From: Theocolax elegans
Taxonomy: Eukaryota > Arthropoda > Insecta > Hymenoptera > Cerocephalidae
Length of the DNA: 64,000 bases
Assembly: GCA_026168455.1 (NCBI GenBank)
Contig: CM047425.1
Coordinates: forward strand, 110,041,800 to 110,105,799
Reading direction: 5' to 3'
A model generated the notes under the pieces. The model was given only the letters and a program-made list of their open reading frames with translations, was not told where the DNA came from and ran no database searches. Positions 24,003 to 35,690 of the stretch are shown piece by piece; position 1 is the stretch's first letter; each line of letters begins with the position of its first letter. The position numbers were made by a program, and so were the translations under genes.

Positions 24003-27000
24003 CGTTTATTATATTTTATACGATTTGCGCTCCGTGATACGGGAAACACGATGCGTTTGTTTCTACTCAAACTTTCAAGTACGCTGTAGTCGCCACGATT
24101 TATTTCTTTATGTATATATACATATATGAATGTATGTATGTTTTCGCGGCTAAATATTTTGTAGAATCTCTTGCCATTACTTCGAATTTAAATCTTTTGT
24201 ATACTAGGACTATGTTTCATTTTGAGCTCATTTTCTACTATCGGAGGTTATCGAACGTTTGCCTCTGATTTATACGTATTTTATTAATTTGTGATATCGA
24301 TTATATTAATTTTATAAAATTAATAATACACGTTTTCGTAGCTAGCACCGCGATACGTTAAAATTGTCCTGTACTTCTTTATTTTTCATTAATTGCTCGT
24401 CATTTTTGTAACGTCAACGAAAGTTCAATGTGCTTAAAATTGAATTGATATTTCTTTTATGCAGAAATCAACAAAAATTGGATAATTTTATTCGAAAATC
24501 ATTGTCAAATTTTCTACAAGATTTTTTTTCGCGGGGATATATACCGAGTACCGTTGTTCTATCGCAGAAGAAAGAGTCATCGTTTTTTGTTCGTTATATC
24601 TTTTAATTGCGAATGTGACTGATTTCTTACGAATGAAACGCTAATTTATCTCTTGAACGTTTTTAATCACCATCTATAATTAGACGGAAATTAATCTATT
24701 GATTATTATGTCTTTGATTATTTTCGATCATTGATAAAGAATTTGGATATTTAATAATAAATATTAAAAGGAAATTGAAAAGAAAAAGAATAATCAATTA
24801 TATCATCGTTGTGAGAATTGAATGTTCATAATGAATGTTCATTTCGTTGCGAATTGATGTTGATATTTTTTGATGAACAAGGGTAAACCGAGAAGCTAGT
24901 AAAAAGAAAATGCATTACAAGTCTGATTTGTAGATAGAATAAGGTACCGATACTTCTGTCTTATGATACTTACCACACAGAGTTCTATTGAAAGAAAATT
25001 TCTTGAAAACTAGCATAAGCAAGTCTGCGTAGGATGGATTACGCACTAAACCAAACATGTTCTTCGTAATTGAAGATTACAGAAACACAATGAACTATCT
25101 GTAAACGAAAGAATTACGAAAATTTTAATAAAAATGTAAGACTATCGACTTCTCTGTTCAAATCCAATAATTCCTATGACCTTAGAACAATGTTTGATAT
25201 TTGAACAATTGTAAATTATAATCATTCACAATAATTCAATGGGAATTGTTGCTTTGTGAACATATGGGGAAACTGATACACAACTTTAAATTTTGTGTTC
25301 ACCACGAAAACTGTCATTCGTTATAAAAATTAAACGTGTGAAATTATCATATAAAGTTAGTTCATCTTATTAATTGTCTTTCATACGACTCGAGACTCGG
25401 GTATCATCTCCTAAATCTTTGTACAGCTTGAACATCTCTGAGTCCGAGTATCTTTATAATAAATATTTCAAATAAAATAGTCAATTTTCTTTATGAAAAA
25501 GAAAAATCTTTGTACAGTAAGACGTGACATTTTTATAACTGACTGTCTTAACGTAGAGTAACGTATGTATCAATATGGCTTTGATCTTTTTTCAATTGTT
25601 ACTTTTTGTCGTTGGATATAATTAACAGTGATTATTGTAACATAGGAAAATAATCTTATTCGGAAAAAAGGCTTGTACGTAGACATGACATTTTTTTGTA
25701 AAATCATTATTTTAATCTATAATTAGATTTATTGATAAATTTTGTATGCTTTTATAAGCAATACTCACGAACTCTAAATGTTTTAAACGTTTTATTTCAA
25801 GAATGTGAGTTGTCACACGATCGACGCGTGATTATCACATTCGAAGAAGTCAATAATATTTTATAACTTGCAGATGTTTTGCCAAATACATTAGTTTACA
25901 TAATGAATAATAATGTACAAGATTTTATTTGTATTTATTGCACGATCAAAGCTTAAACGCAATATCCCGAATAATTATTTCATCTCACTTGTACAGACGC
26001 GTCCAATAAAATGTATCAAGACATATAACAATTACTGTGAGGTTATTCGTATTGTATCCAAATGTGAATCCTTTAGTTCTTTTTATTTAAAAAAAATTTT
26101 TATAAAGTTTTAGTCAACTTTCATTATTCCATTACGAAACATAGTATTAAATATTACATTAATAGGTATATTATTACATATATTTATTTAATTATTTAAA
26201 TACACAAAATTTTTCTATTATATTTCATTCTGCAGGCATTGACATATATTTTATATTAGATATATATGTTGCACAGATCACTTGACCAGTACACTATATT
26301 TTTATTTAGTTGGAGTACAGTTTATCACGTTATACATAGAAAATTTTGTTTTATTTATTACACAAATAAACGTAGATAAATAATTTAATGAACTTAACCA
26401 GTGTAATAATATCCAAATAGTAGCTATTAAAGATACAATATTGCATGAAGGAAGAAAAGTACTGAAGTTTTATTATCGACAATTTCATTTTTACTGCGCA
26501 GTTCATAAATATTAATATCAAGGATAGTTTATGAAAGTCTGAAAAGTTCATCAATTTACTATTTTTATCATTGATCTTATTATTAAAAAAAAGAGATTAT
26601 GTTATAATATTGTTGTAAAATTTTTCATGGTAAATATACAAATCAGTAATTTATCGTTATACATCAATTATAAAATTTACAAACTAATTGTCACAAACAG
26701 CAGCTTCCTGTATTATAAATAAATTTAATTTAACGACTTTTGAATGTCATTTTTTTATCCTATAATTAACTATTGGTGTGTAAAATCTTACTACGTTCCG
26801 TTTAACGATGAATAAATATTCTTCTAACGGTTTTTAATCAATAATGGTGATATTGATTATGTAACAATAATCATTTGCGTAGTTAAGACTGATACATAAT
26901 TATACATCAATGGTGAAATTGAAGTTTGTAAAGGATCAAGTAGACTACATACTACTATGAATAACAAAATAACTTAAAAAAATAGGCTTTTATTCAAATC

Positions 27001-27340
27001 ATTAGACATACTTGTCAACAATTTTATTTATATAATTACATTATAAATATCGCAATTAATGTACATAAAACTGGATGATTTATATATGTTTATTTTATAT
27101 AATATGTAGATCATTGCGTTGTTTGTGTAAACAATTAAAAAAAATTTAATTAATTCAAAAGTGCAATAAATATTTTAAATAATGTGGTACAAACTGTTTA
27201 CAAGTAATATTTCAACCTCAAATTAGAGTCTTGTTGCTATTATTCATTAATTCTATAATATTAAAACTTTAAAAAAATAAGATTTCTATATGCACATAAT
27301 CCATGTTTAAAACATATTTTAATAAATGTATAAAAATATA
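24003..27340. other. AT-rich intergenic region between convergent Naa15 and DCTD
   Basis: I see no exon, RNA gene or clear mobile element. Around 25400-25700 there are short diverged direct repeats (ATCTTTGTACAG at about 25418 and 25507; a GACATGACATTTTT-like motif at about 25520 and 25683), perhaps remains of an old element. Confidence 0.6.
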
Positions 27341-27346
27341 TTTATT
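27341..27346 (-). terminator. Candidate polyadenylation signal of DCTD
   Basis: TTTATT on the + strand is AATAAA on the - strand, about 400 bases after the DCTD stop. It is the first canonical hexamer I noticed downstream; AT-richness makes chance hits common. Confidence 0.3.
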
Positions 27347-27748
27347 ATAAAAATAATTTCATTACTAAATGTACATTCTATAAACAGCATCATTGCATTA
27401 ATTTACATCTTTCATTTCAATAACTATAGATATCACTCTATATTGCATATTCAAAATAATAATTGTCCAAAGAAGCAAGTAAACTAAAATGCATAATTTA
27501 GCATTTATAGTAAAACTATCACCAGTCAAAAAGAGCTATTAAAAATCATTCAATTTTATCTATCTATAAATAGAGTATATTAATATTATCATAATTGTAA
27601 ATGGCTCTAAAGTATTTATATCCAATATTAAACCTACCAAAACTAAATATTATGCATGCTAAATACAAATTATGCAAATTTCTGTTACAAATTAACAAAA
27701 TCCAGTCACAAGCCAATTAATTGTCGAAGGTACTTGTAAGTTTTGCAA

Positions 27749-27857
27749 TTATGCATTAGTATTGTTTTTATCTGGAGATGGAGGTAGTTGAGTCATTTCA
27801 TTCCAGTTAATTTCATGAAAATCAATCACAATTTTCTCGTGCTTTGGTTTATATTGC
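27749..27857 (-). CDS. DCTD: DCTD exon 4
   Basis: The acceptor AATTATAG lies just above 27857. The first base completes Trp; the exon then reads [18 protein letters not shown] and a divergent Pro/Asn-rich tail, ending in TAA (27749-27751 on the + strand as TTA). Confidence 0.92.
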
Positions 27858-28645
27858 CTATAATTATTAATATTTTTAATAATAAAATAAAAAAATATGT
27901 CTAGTATTTAATAAACAATTGAAAATGATTTAAATACCAATATTCCACTTTGGCAGCATCAAACATTTTTTTAGCAGCTATAGTAGTAACTTTATGGGCA
28001 TGTTTATCAGACATATAGATAACTTTCTTTATACCAGATTGGATAATAACTTTTGCACATTCGTTGCATGGAAACAAACCAACGTACAGAGTGCAATTTT
28101 TAATATCTTGAGAATTTTTATTTAAAATTGCATTGAGTTCAGCATGGCAGACTAGAGATAAAATTTATCATTAATCGGTGTCATTAGATAGAAGTTTCTC
28201 AATAAAAAAGTATATATTTAATCTTACCGTAGAGATACTTAGTTTCCAATTTATTATCAGTGCCTTTCTTCCAAGAGAAATCATCGTCATTGCATCCAAC
28301 AGGCATCCCGTTGTAACCGACTCCAACAATTTTTTTCTCACCGTTAACAATACAAGCACCAACTTGGGTACAAGGATCTTTACTTCGCATAGCTGCTAGA
28401 AAAGCCACAGCCATAAAATATTCATCCCAGTCTAAGTAATGTTCTCTCTTTTTATTGACATCCCTGGTACGTAGTAACAGACAAAACCATATTACAATGA
28501 TTGTTATTGTATTAATTTTAAATACTATAACCTTAAAGTGCACATAGAATACAAAGAAAGAAAAGTAATGTGTTTACCTCGTTCCCGGTATATCTACACC
28601 ATTCTGCTCCAACGTTATTTTATCTAAATTAAGATCGTCTGCCAT
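27749..28645 (-). CDS. DCTD: Deoxycytidylate (dCMP) deaminase, complete four-exon gene
   Basis: DCTD deaminates dCMP to dUMP, which feeds thymidylate synthase. Joining 28645-28578, 28463-28228, 28151-27938 and 27857-27749 gives 208 codons with GT-AG introns throughout. The zinc-deaminase signature is intact: CHAELNA (zinc ligand His104, proton-shuttling Glu106) and PCNEC (zinc ligands Cys130 and Cys133). GYNGMPVGC at 72-80 and [16 protein letters not shown] at 38-53 are also typical of the eukaryotic enzyme. Human DCTD is 178 residues; the extra length lies at the N-terminus ([16 protein letters not shown]...) and in a Pro/Asn-rich C-terminus. The start ATG at 28643-28645 has A at -3. The enzyme family is hexameric and is regulated by dCTP and dTTP. 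The gene is convergent with Naa15. Confidence 0.95.
27938..28151 (-). CDS. DCTD: DCTD exon 3 with the zinc and catalytic motifs
   Basis: The exon encodes [23 protein letters not shown] and [10 protein letters not shown], the core of the deaminase fold. It follows ATCTCTAG and ends TATTG before the donor GTATTT. Confidence 0.95.
28228..28463 (-). CDS. DCTD: DCTD exon 2
   Basis: The exon encodes [18 protein letters not shown] through GYNGMPVGC to LETKYLY. The acceptor is TACCAG and the donor GTAAGA. The open frame extends upstream into intron 1, but that part matches nothing, and joining to exon 1 restores the family N-terminus (IPGTRDVNKK). Confidence 0.95.
28578..28645 (-). CDS. DCTD: DCTD exon 1 with start codon
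   Basis: The exon holds 22 codons and two bases, from ATG at 28645 to ...IPGT, before the donor GTAAAC. It was chosen because the phase fits exon 2, the ATG has A at -3, and the exon is too short to show up as a long open frame. Confidence 0.8.
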
Positions 28646-30229
28646 TGTAATGATATAAAATTAATTTTAAAAATTATGCACATATATACGTATGTATGTA
28701 TAAATATATAAAAAATATTAATTTGAAAATCTGTTCTCCCGGTTAATTTTCAGTTAAACTTTATCAAATAAGTAGACGATCGAAATTAGCCACCGGTATT
28801 TTAGGAAATGATACGGGTATTCTCAAATTTGGGGGGACGCACGGACACACCCATCTGGAAGGATGGAAAAATTTTGGCGACTCTTAAAAATAACGGATCT
28901 GCAACGTCTACCTATATAGTTGTTTTCGTTTTTTCTTTGTTGTGATTTTATTATGACACATGAGAATCCAGATACAGTGTCTATGCCCAAACATCGCCTT
29001 CCAAAATATACAAACGTGTTACTTATGTTCCTACAGTTTAAATTGTAAACTACTTTATATACTGTATTGTTATAGGGCTATCCGATGGTAAAACAGAAAA
29101 TTCATTTATCTTCGGACGGTACGTTACGAGCGAAATCTAGCTTATAAGTAATATTTCAATCGATAAAGATTACGATAGTTTTCGAATTTTTCAAAATAAA
29201 AATTTAAATGTTAATTTAGATTATATTAGGTAATATATTTATGAGAAGACAAATGTGGATCAGTAACATGTGTAGAATTTTGAAAATCTGGATATAACAA
29301 ATTATTCGTTATTTCTTGCATTGTGAATTCTTATAAATTGTAGTGTTTCGTGAGGAAAAGAAGACGTCGCGTGACCGGTGCCGGTGGCTCCTGGTACCGA
29401 TATTTAATGATAAAAGAAAATAAAGAAAGTGCGGAGGTATGGTATGCTTCGAATTACTCGTTTCTCGTGCATTGTCGGCGCAACCACAACTAAGAAATAT
29501 AACTAAAAAAAGAATATAAGCATTATATGCGACTGTTTTAATACAACTTTTTTTCGTGCACATTATTGAACCGACTTTTATAAACGGGACTGCTATTGTC
29601 ACTCGTACTCATCGACATTGCGGGTACACAACACGCGTTATATACTCGTGAAATAAAATTTTATTCTACAAATGAACGCGTTAGTAAGCTTAATTTTAGT
29701 TGTGTGAACAGCTGATATTGACGTTTTCTTAATAATTGCACAACGAGGAGACAGCAGAGAGAACTTTTAATAAACTCGTGGCGGAAAATTGTTGAGAATG
29801 ATTAAAATTGCAAGTCTCTGAGCATCGAAAAATTACAGGGATTTATAGTGAATGGAAAATCTGAAAAACATTGTCAAATAAAGTATAAAACACGTGGGGA
29901 AACTAGAATAAACATCGGCGAGTCAGTAGTTTCGTTGGACGATCCGTAACCCAAAAATAATTATATACCAACGAAAAATGTAAAATAAGTCGAAAAATAT
30001 GGTATTAAAAAATGGTAGTAATTTAATTTTAGTGTACAAAAATGAAGTAAACGAACGCATGAGAATATTTAGAGTTCGACATCGCAATAAAAAAACTAAA
30101 AAAACCATTGGCAGCATACGTATAGAGTTTACAAATGAGGCGTTCGAGTTGAACTATTTAGTAAAAAAGGATAGAGTATATAGAATTCAAAGCAGGTTTG
30201 ACGGTTTGTTCTTTTTAATATTTTTCTTC

Positions 30230-30425
30230 GTCTCCATAAGAGAGAGAAGCAGCCGGCTCCTAAACTGGGTGAACGAGGACCGAGGGGGGCGATGGCGAGG
30301 ACTCGAGAGTCGACTCGTCGACGACCGAGCGTCACGTACAGGTGTAACAGCTGTAACAGCTGTATATAGGTGTGTATACATCGCACGAGAGACACGAGAG
30401 TCACGACTGTTAAGGTAGTGCCGAC
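30230..30425 (+). promoter_or_regulatory. GC-rich patch with tandem CAGCTG E-boxes and TATA-like box
   Basis: The nine-base unit GTAACAGCT repeats twice, giving two palindromic CAGCTG motifs at 30348-30353 and 30357-30362, followed at once by TATATAGG. CAGCTG is a known bHLH-binding core. The surroundings are GC-rich against AT-rich flanks. It could be a promoter or enhancer; function is inferred. Confidence 0.25.
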
Positions 30426-31436
30426 TAAAAACGTTTTGATAAACTACTTCCTATCTTGCGACTTTTCTGTCGAGGTACGCACTTGGACGGCAACTCGGTT
30501 TACAGAAATACCTGGTGGAGGAGAGACAACATTTTTTACATTTCTTTTTGAGCTCGACATCTTCCTTAAACAAGAAGTTGGAATACAACTAGATTACTAA
30601 GTTGCATCGCAGAATGAAGATTAAATCGAGTTTACATTATTCCAGAGCGTTCCAACGTCTATCGACGAAGAGCGACGACAACCTCCTCTCTCTCCCTCTC
30701 TCCTTGTGTTTACCATTTAAATTGAGCTGTCGAATTATTCCTATAGTCGCGTACGTACGTCTGTATAGACGAGAATTGATAATCCCCCGACATCATTAAA
30801 ATATATGTCTCTGCGAGATTGAGGCTGCAGTACTCGAAACACTCGAGAGATCGAGGGACGAAGACCGTATCGTACATCGTATATCCTATATCCACCCTTC
30901 CTCGCCCGTTTAATCAATTGACATCGGTGCCTCGTGTCTCACACTATACTTACAGATACACCCCTACCGATCGTGCACCTCCTTCATCCTTTCGATGTCT
31001 CTCCAATCTCTCCACACCTGTCCAACCTATATAACTACCTTTTTTCTTTACTTTGCTCGTTCAAACACATAAATATACTCTTATGAGAATCCAATATTCT
31101 CGTTGTTATGCGGGATAACGTCGATCGGCACGATTCTCGCCATTCGATGCGTTACGATTATCTCAATTCCTTACTGTTTATGTGAATATGTCTCTTCATT
31201 TAACTTTTCTTTCGAACCGTGGTCCATTACGCGAGATAAACGAAATTTCTAGTTAAAACACTGTGTACGTCTAATCAGGAAAATAGCTGCACATTCGAAA
31301 AATCGAATGTTTCGAAATATTATATAAAACCGAAGTAAATTTTAAATAAATTTTAAATAAGTGAAGGGAATACATATTAAATAAATAAAATGTAAAGGAA
31401 AATATTCTCTTATGATTAGAAGATACTTTTTAATAT

Positions 31437-31702
31437 ATACGGAGAAGAATATTTATTAAAATAGACTAATTTGTATAGTAAAAAAAGGACAAACCTTTCT
31501 GAATAAGACAAAATACTATAATATATATATATATATATCTGATGACAAAATTGGAAACAAGTAAAGACATACAAGTTAATATAAATTTTAGTTAGTCAAT
31601 TTTAGTTCAATACTAGTCATTCGACATTTTCCTACACCGAATGATTTCTCCTTATTTTATTGTCTAGTGCAGTAAAATTTAATTTAACATTTCTCTCCGT
31701 GT
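31437..31702. mobile_element. Putative 266-bp inverted-repeat element, related ends to 21244-21510
   Basis: The right end carries the exact inverse of ACACGGAGAGAAATGT (31687-31702). The left end begins ATACGGAGAAGAATA (31437-31451), a diverged inverted match. The interior is AT-rich and contains a (TA)n run at about 31520-31538. The length is one base short of the element at 21244-21510. Confidence 0.3.
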
Positions 31703-32667
31703 AAAATATCTTTTTTCTTATCTCTAAAATAATTTGTATCAATAGCGGGACTTGAACAAAAAAATTATTAAATATAGTGTAGACATCACAATTGATCGTA
31801 TCGAAATTCAGATTTTTTGATCGCCAACACAGATGCACCAGCGTCGAGACTCTTTGAGAAATAGCTTAAATATTTAATTAGAATGAATAGAAGGGACGCA
31901 CACGGTCGACGAAGTGAACGATAAGATAATGTAATTTTACCAAGTGCCAAGGGCAGATAAATAGGAATTCTCGAGTGTCCTTGAAAAGGGACCGTCGAAA
32001 AAGACCACCGAGTGCCTTGGAGCCAAATCGTCATTTCTCTCGCGTGCACCGAGCGAGCCTCGAGGGTTGCCAACTACAAAGAGGCCCTTGTGTCGTCATT
32101 TACTCCCCGAGTTTCGAAACTCGAACTCTTGGATTCTATGGGCTCGGTGATGAAATATTTTTGACGGGTGATCTTACAACTCCCAACACGAATCAAATCG
32201 CTCGCTAAACATCTTATTTTCTTTTTTGTACTTTAAATTATTTTGAATGTCCTCGTTATGTAATTAACAACTTCTCCGGTATAGGTGAAACGGTTCGCGT
32301 CACGAATTTTGACGACTAATCGATGAAACGACATAATAACTAAAAATTATGCTTATAGATTTACCTATAGTTTTGTTTTACGCTTTGACGTTAATTTTAT
32401 AACGAACTTTGATTATCGTTTACCTCAAGTATAAACAATAAAATGATAGTGCCACCGATAAATGAACGAACAATCGAATAAAAAATAAACCGTGAAGGTT
32501 GCGAGACTAAAGGAGGTGGGGTATGCCGTACATAACGTTGGAATGTAACTATACAGGGAAATAAAAGGAAAGTCCGGTGTCCGAGCCAATTCTAGAGAAA
32601 GATCGAGGAGAGAAGGGAAAAATAAAAGTGATAAATTCTATGGACCGAGGACACAACAGAAGTATAC

Positions 32668-32717
32668 GAAAGAAAGAAAAAAAGGAAAGACCGAAAGAGC
32701 GAAAGAAAGAAAGAAAG
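32668..32717 (+). repeat. Degenerate (GAAA)n tract
   Basis: GAAA and GAAAA units repeat with interruptions for about 50 bases. A lysine/arginine-rich open frame through it is an artefact of the repeat. Confidence 0.8.
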
Positions 32718-32852
32718 GTTAATATCAGGAGAGGAGGGGTGAACCACCCGAGATCGTCTCTGGGTTCTTGAACTTGACTCTGGCAAACGGAAAAGGAATA
32801 AAAAGGAGCCCGGGTAGATAAAAAAGAATATCGCGGGGCACATATCTGCGTT

Positions 32853-32917
32853 GAGGAGAGGATAGGAGAGGATAGGAGAGGATAGGAGAGGAGTGGAGAG
32901 GAGAGGAGAGGAGAGAG
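32853..32917 (+). repeat. 10-bp tandem repeat GATAGGAGAG and derivatives
   Basis: Three exact GATAGGAGAG units (32861-32890) are followed by GAGTGGAGAG, GAGAGGAGAG and GA-rich remnants. This is a small purine minisatellite. Confidence 0.9.
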
Positions 32918-34232
32918 AACGGGTCCAGGGAGGGAAGAAAGCGCGCGCAGCTGAGGGCGCGCGAGTATTGATTAAAAGGGGTTGTTGGAAAGCTTCCGGG
33001 AACGGTGAGGGATACGTATGTAGGTACCATTTCTCCGTCTTTATCTCTCGGTTTACGCCCGTTTTACCCTACGCCTCGAGGGTTTGTCAAATTTTTCAAC
33101 GGACCCGATCGAAGCGTACGCCGCACCCGCACTCCCCGAAGCGTAAAACGGGACGACCGCGTTCGATATGTATATATACACGCCCGCGGTTGATACTTGT
33201 TTCGTGTATACCGATTAATTATTTCGCGTCTACGCACATTTACTCTCTCCGCGGCGAGCGAATCTCGGATTCTCCCTTTCAAACGAGCTTCAAACTCACG
33301 GAAGCCCCGCAGATTTCGCTTTAATATACAACTTTTATATACTTCTACTCTGCCTCCGCGCAGAGCAAACGATCATTGATTTTCCTATAGCGATCGAGCT
33401 CGGCAAGAGCGAACCGAACGACTTATCGTAAAACTGAATTTTCCTTCTCGCGTTCACGCGTAAATATTAATACAATATATACGTGATGCGAGGAGATCCT
33501 CGTGATGGATTGATTCCTCGTCGCTCGAGAGGGCAGACATAGTTATGGGATTATACGACTTATCTACACTCCAATCAGGGGCTTCGGAATTCATGCATAT
33601 ACGATACATCTGGTCCACTGGGACTGATCGATCGATTGTTCTTTATTAATCAATCTGCGTTGTCAATCCTACGTTGCGTATCGAAGTAATCCTTTATGTA
33701 ATCCAGTCCAGGAAAACATATTTATATAGTGGGTTAATCGGAGGAAGATGCGGAAACGAGTGTAGACGTTACAAAAAGTTGAATACTCGCGAGGTGAAAA
33801 GTTTGGAAAAGTAAATAAAAAGGTAGCTGTCGATTTATGCGAAATTACGTTGCCTGGTTGAACCCCCGAGGGCGAAGCCCACGCTTAAGATACCGGAAAA
33901 AGAGAAAATTTCCGAGTGTCGGTGTCGCGGTTTACCCATCATCTCGACTCGACATTTCCCTCCCCTGCATCGTCCTTCGCTCTCGTTCGACTCACTCGAA
34001 TCATTTCGAAATGATAAAAATATTGGGAAACGATTATGCGAAACTCGTTGAATTTCGACTAAAATTCATCGTGAAATGTCGTGGAGGCGCATTCGTCAAA
34101 GAAAAAAAGTGAAATTGTTCGGTGATCCGGCGGGCGTTCCTTCGAAAAGCGTAGCACGCGCCGGTATCAGCACGTGGTGTCTACCGGCTTCGGTCGTTCT
34201 CTCGATTCTCGTTCGGTAGGTGCTTGTAGTTG

Positions 34233-34242
34233 TATATATATA
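34233..34242 (+). promoter_or_regulatory. TATA-like box before the GC-rich leader
   Basis: TATATATATA lies about 30 bases before the start of the strongly GC-rich segment that ends in a good splice donor. A transcription start near 34260-34275 would fit, but no clear insect initiator is visible. Confidence 0.3.
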
Positions 34243-34259
34243 CACCTATACATACACGA

Positions 34260-34690
34260 ACACGAGCTACGAGGCAGCTGAGGAGTGGGAGCGCGAGAAC
34301 GGAGGAGAGGCCAGAGGCCACGCCGGGGGTTCGACGGAGACGGAGAGCGTGCAGCTCCCTTCCTCCCTCCTTCCTTCGCTTTAGTCGCCCCCCCCTCCCT
34401 CCTCCTCCTCCTCCCCCCGCGCGCCCCCGGCAAGCCAACCCTCCTCACTCCGCCCGGCGCCCCGCCACCCCTCGCCGGTGCAGGCCGAGCGCGAGAGGCG
34501 AGCAGGCGAGAGCTCTCCCACGGGCCAGCCAGTCTGGCTGGATGCGCGATCGGTCGCGGTGCGACGCCGTTCTCGCTCTTTCTCGCTCGTTTCCCTTTTT
34601 CGAGGATCGACACCGAACTTGCCTTCCTTGCGTTTCGGTTTCGGAGCTGCCACCGTCCTCAGCCTGGGCCCTGGACGCGACTCTTACTCG
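34260..34690 (+). other. pigs: Candidate untranslated first exon of the GAS2-like gene
   Basis: This CpG-rich block ends at the strong donor CG|GTAAGT (34691) on the + strand. The only ATG I see in it is at 34542; the frame runs through the donor and, if joined to 49922, stops immediately (CGG TGA), giving a 50-codon upstream frame. A CCAGCCA/TGGCTGG hairpin (34525-34541) lies just before that ATG. Open frames of about 150 codons on both strands here reflect GC-richness, not proteins. The link to the exon at 49922 is an inference from order, strand and splice sites; another gene could own this exon. Confidence 0.4.
34388..34428 (-). promoter_or_regulatory. G-quadruplex-capable C/G-run cluster
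   Basis: On the - strand there are four G-runs: five (34424-34428), six (34413-34418), three (34397-34399) and eight (34388-34395). They are separated by short loops except for one 13-base GGA-rich loop. This is compatible with a quadruplex in promoter or leader DNA. Confidence 0.4.
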
Positions 34691-35425
34691 GTAAGTCTCA
34701 TTTCCAAGATCATTCTCGTATTTAGGTTTTAATATTCTCATATTTTTTCCGACTGACGCGAGTCCTTTTACAGTTGGCATTTTACAAAACGTTGCGAAAT
34801 TCATCCGAGCTTCCGACTTTGACGTTTCCCATTCGATTGTCGGACGCGCAACGATTCGTTTATGCAACCTACTTATCATAATTATTCCAACGTAACAACG
34901 CGGTTCTGCGGTTAAGATTTTAATTAATTTCCCGTAGATAGTTCCCGCGATGCACCTTTGACACTACATTGTTTACCAACGCGCGCGTACCATTGCAGCG
35001 CTCTCGTTCGGTAGCAGCTAGATCGACAGTCCAACCGTAAAATTACTATTAACCATTTAATCTACAGCTCTTGTCAATTGTGGCTCGAGAAGGAGATATG
35101 AATACCAATGAACGCATAAGAAACGTATATAAATTATTAAATCGAGATTCGCTTAAATCGTACTTTAATTATATTTGAAATCATCAAAATGTTAGAAAGT
35201 GCGGGTAAAACTCGTTTAATTACATCGACGACATCATCTGTATAAACGTTAACAGGGTTTGAAAAAGATTAAGTAAAAAAAACCATTGATGACATTGCTG
35301 ATTAAAGAGCCACGCGATGACATCGGGGGCGGGTAAGCCGAAGTTAATAAATAAAATAAATTAAGAATAATACAGTCTCGAGTGAAAAGAGCAAATAAAT
35401 TTTGCTTCCCTCTCTCTCTCTACAG

Positions 35426-35690
35426 GTACGTACGAAATTTCAAAATATTGACAGGTTCATTAACTATCGAGTTTATCCATTCTTTCCATCGTGAACGATA
35501 TATTACACCGGCTGGTGAAAGCCCGAATCCGCATAAATTACATTACGGATGAACGAATAGTAGTCTTGCATTCCACTTTTGCAAGAACAACAGAAAGAAA
35601 AAAGGAAAAACCAATCGTGTTGGTCGTAACGACGACACTTGTAATTATTTACGTTATACCGACTGATTGTTTGAAACGTTTCACACGTCG
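35426..35690 (+). other. Candidate recursive-splicing (RS) exon
   Basis: A strong pyrimidine tract and TACAG end at 35425 and are followed at once by the donor-like GTACGT (35426-35431). A second good donor, CG|GTAAGT, lies at 35690/35691, 265 bases on. This acceptor, donor, downstream donor order is the arrangement known for recursive splice sites with RS-exons in long introns. Alternatively it is a cassette leader exon, or chance. No family match is visible in its open frame. Confidence 0.3.

Larger units (their letters stand above)
28646..34232. other. Intergenic region between DCTD and the GAS2-like gene
   Basis: The two genes are divergent, so both promoters should lie here. The right half has GA-rich repeats and rising CpG. 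Open frames such as 30000-30418 (+) and 31975-32208 (+) show no family motifs, and I do not count them as genes. One putative inverted-repeat element lies at 31437-31702. Confidence 0.55.

Noticed and set aside
29309..29602. 97-codon - strand frame with a signal-like segment
   Set aside because: It begins at GTG with an in-frame stop just upstream and has no ATG start; no homologue is recognised.
30000..30418. 139-codon + strand open frame, lysine/arginine-rich then cut by GC-rich DNA
   Set aside because: I looked for a DNA-binding or ribosomal fold and recognised none. Composition changes abruptly in the middle, which fits chance.
34167..34879. Several 85-154-codon open frames on both strands of the GC-rich leader block
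   Set aside because: Overlapping frames in four or more phases with Arg/Pro/Gly/Ser-rich sequence are what CpG-rich DNA gives by chance. A good splice donor supports a leader exon instead.
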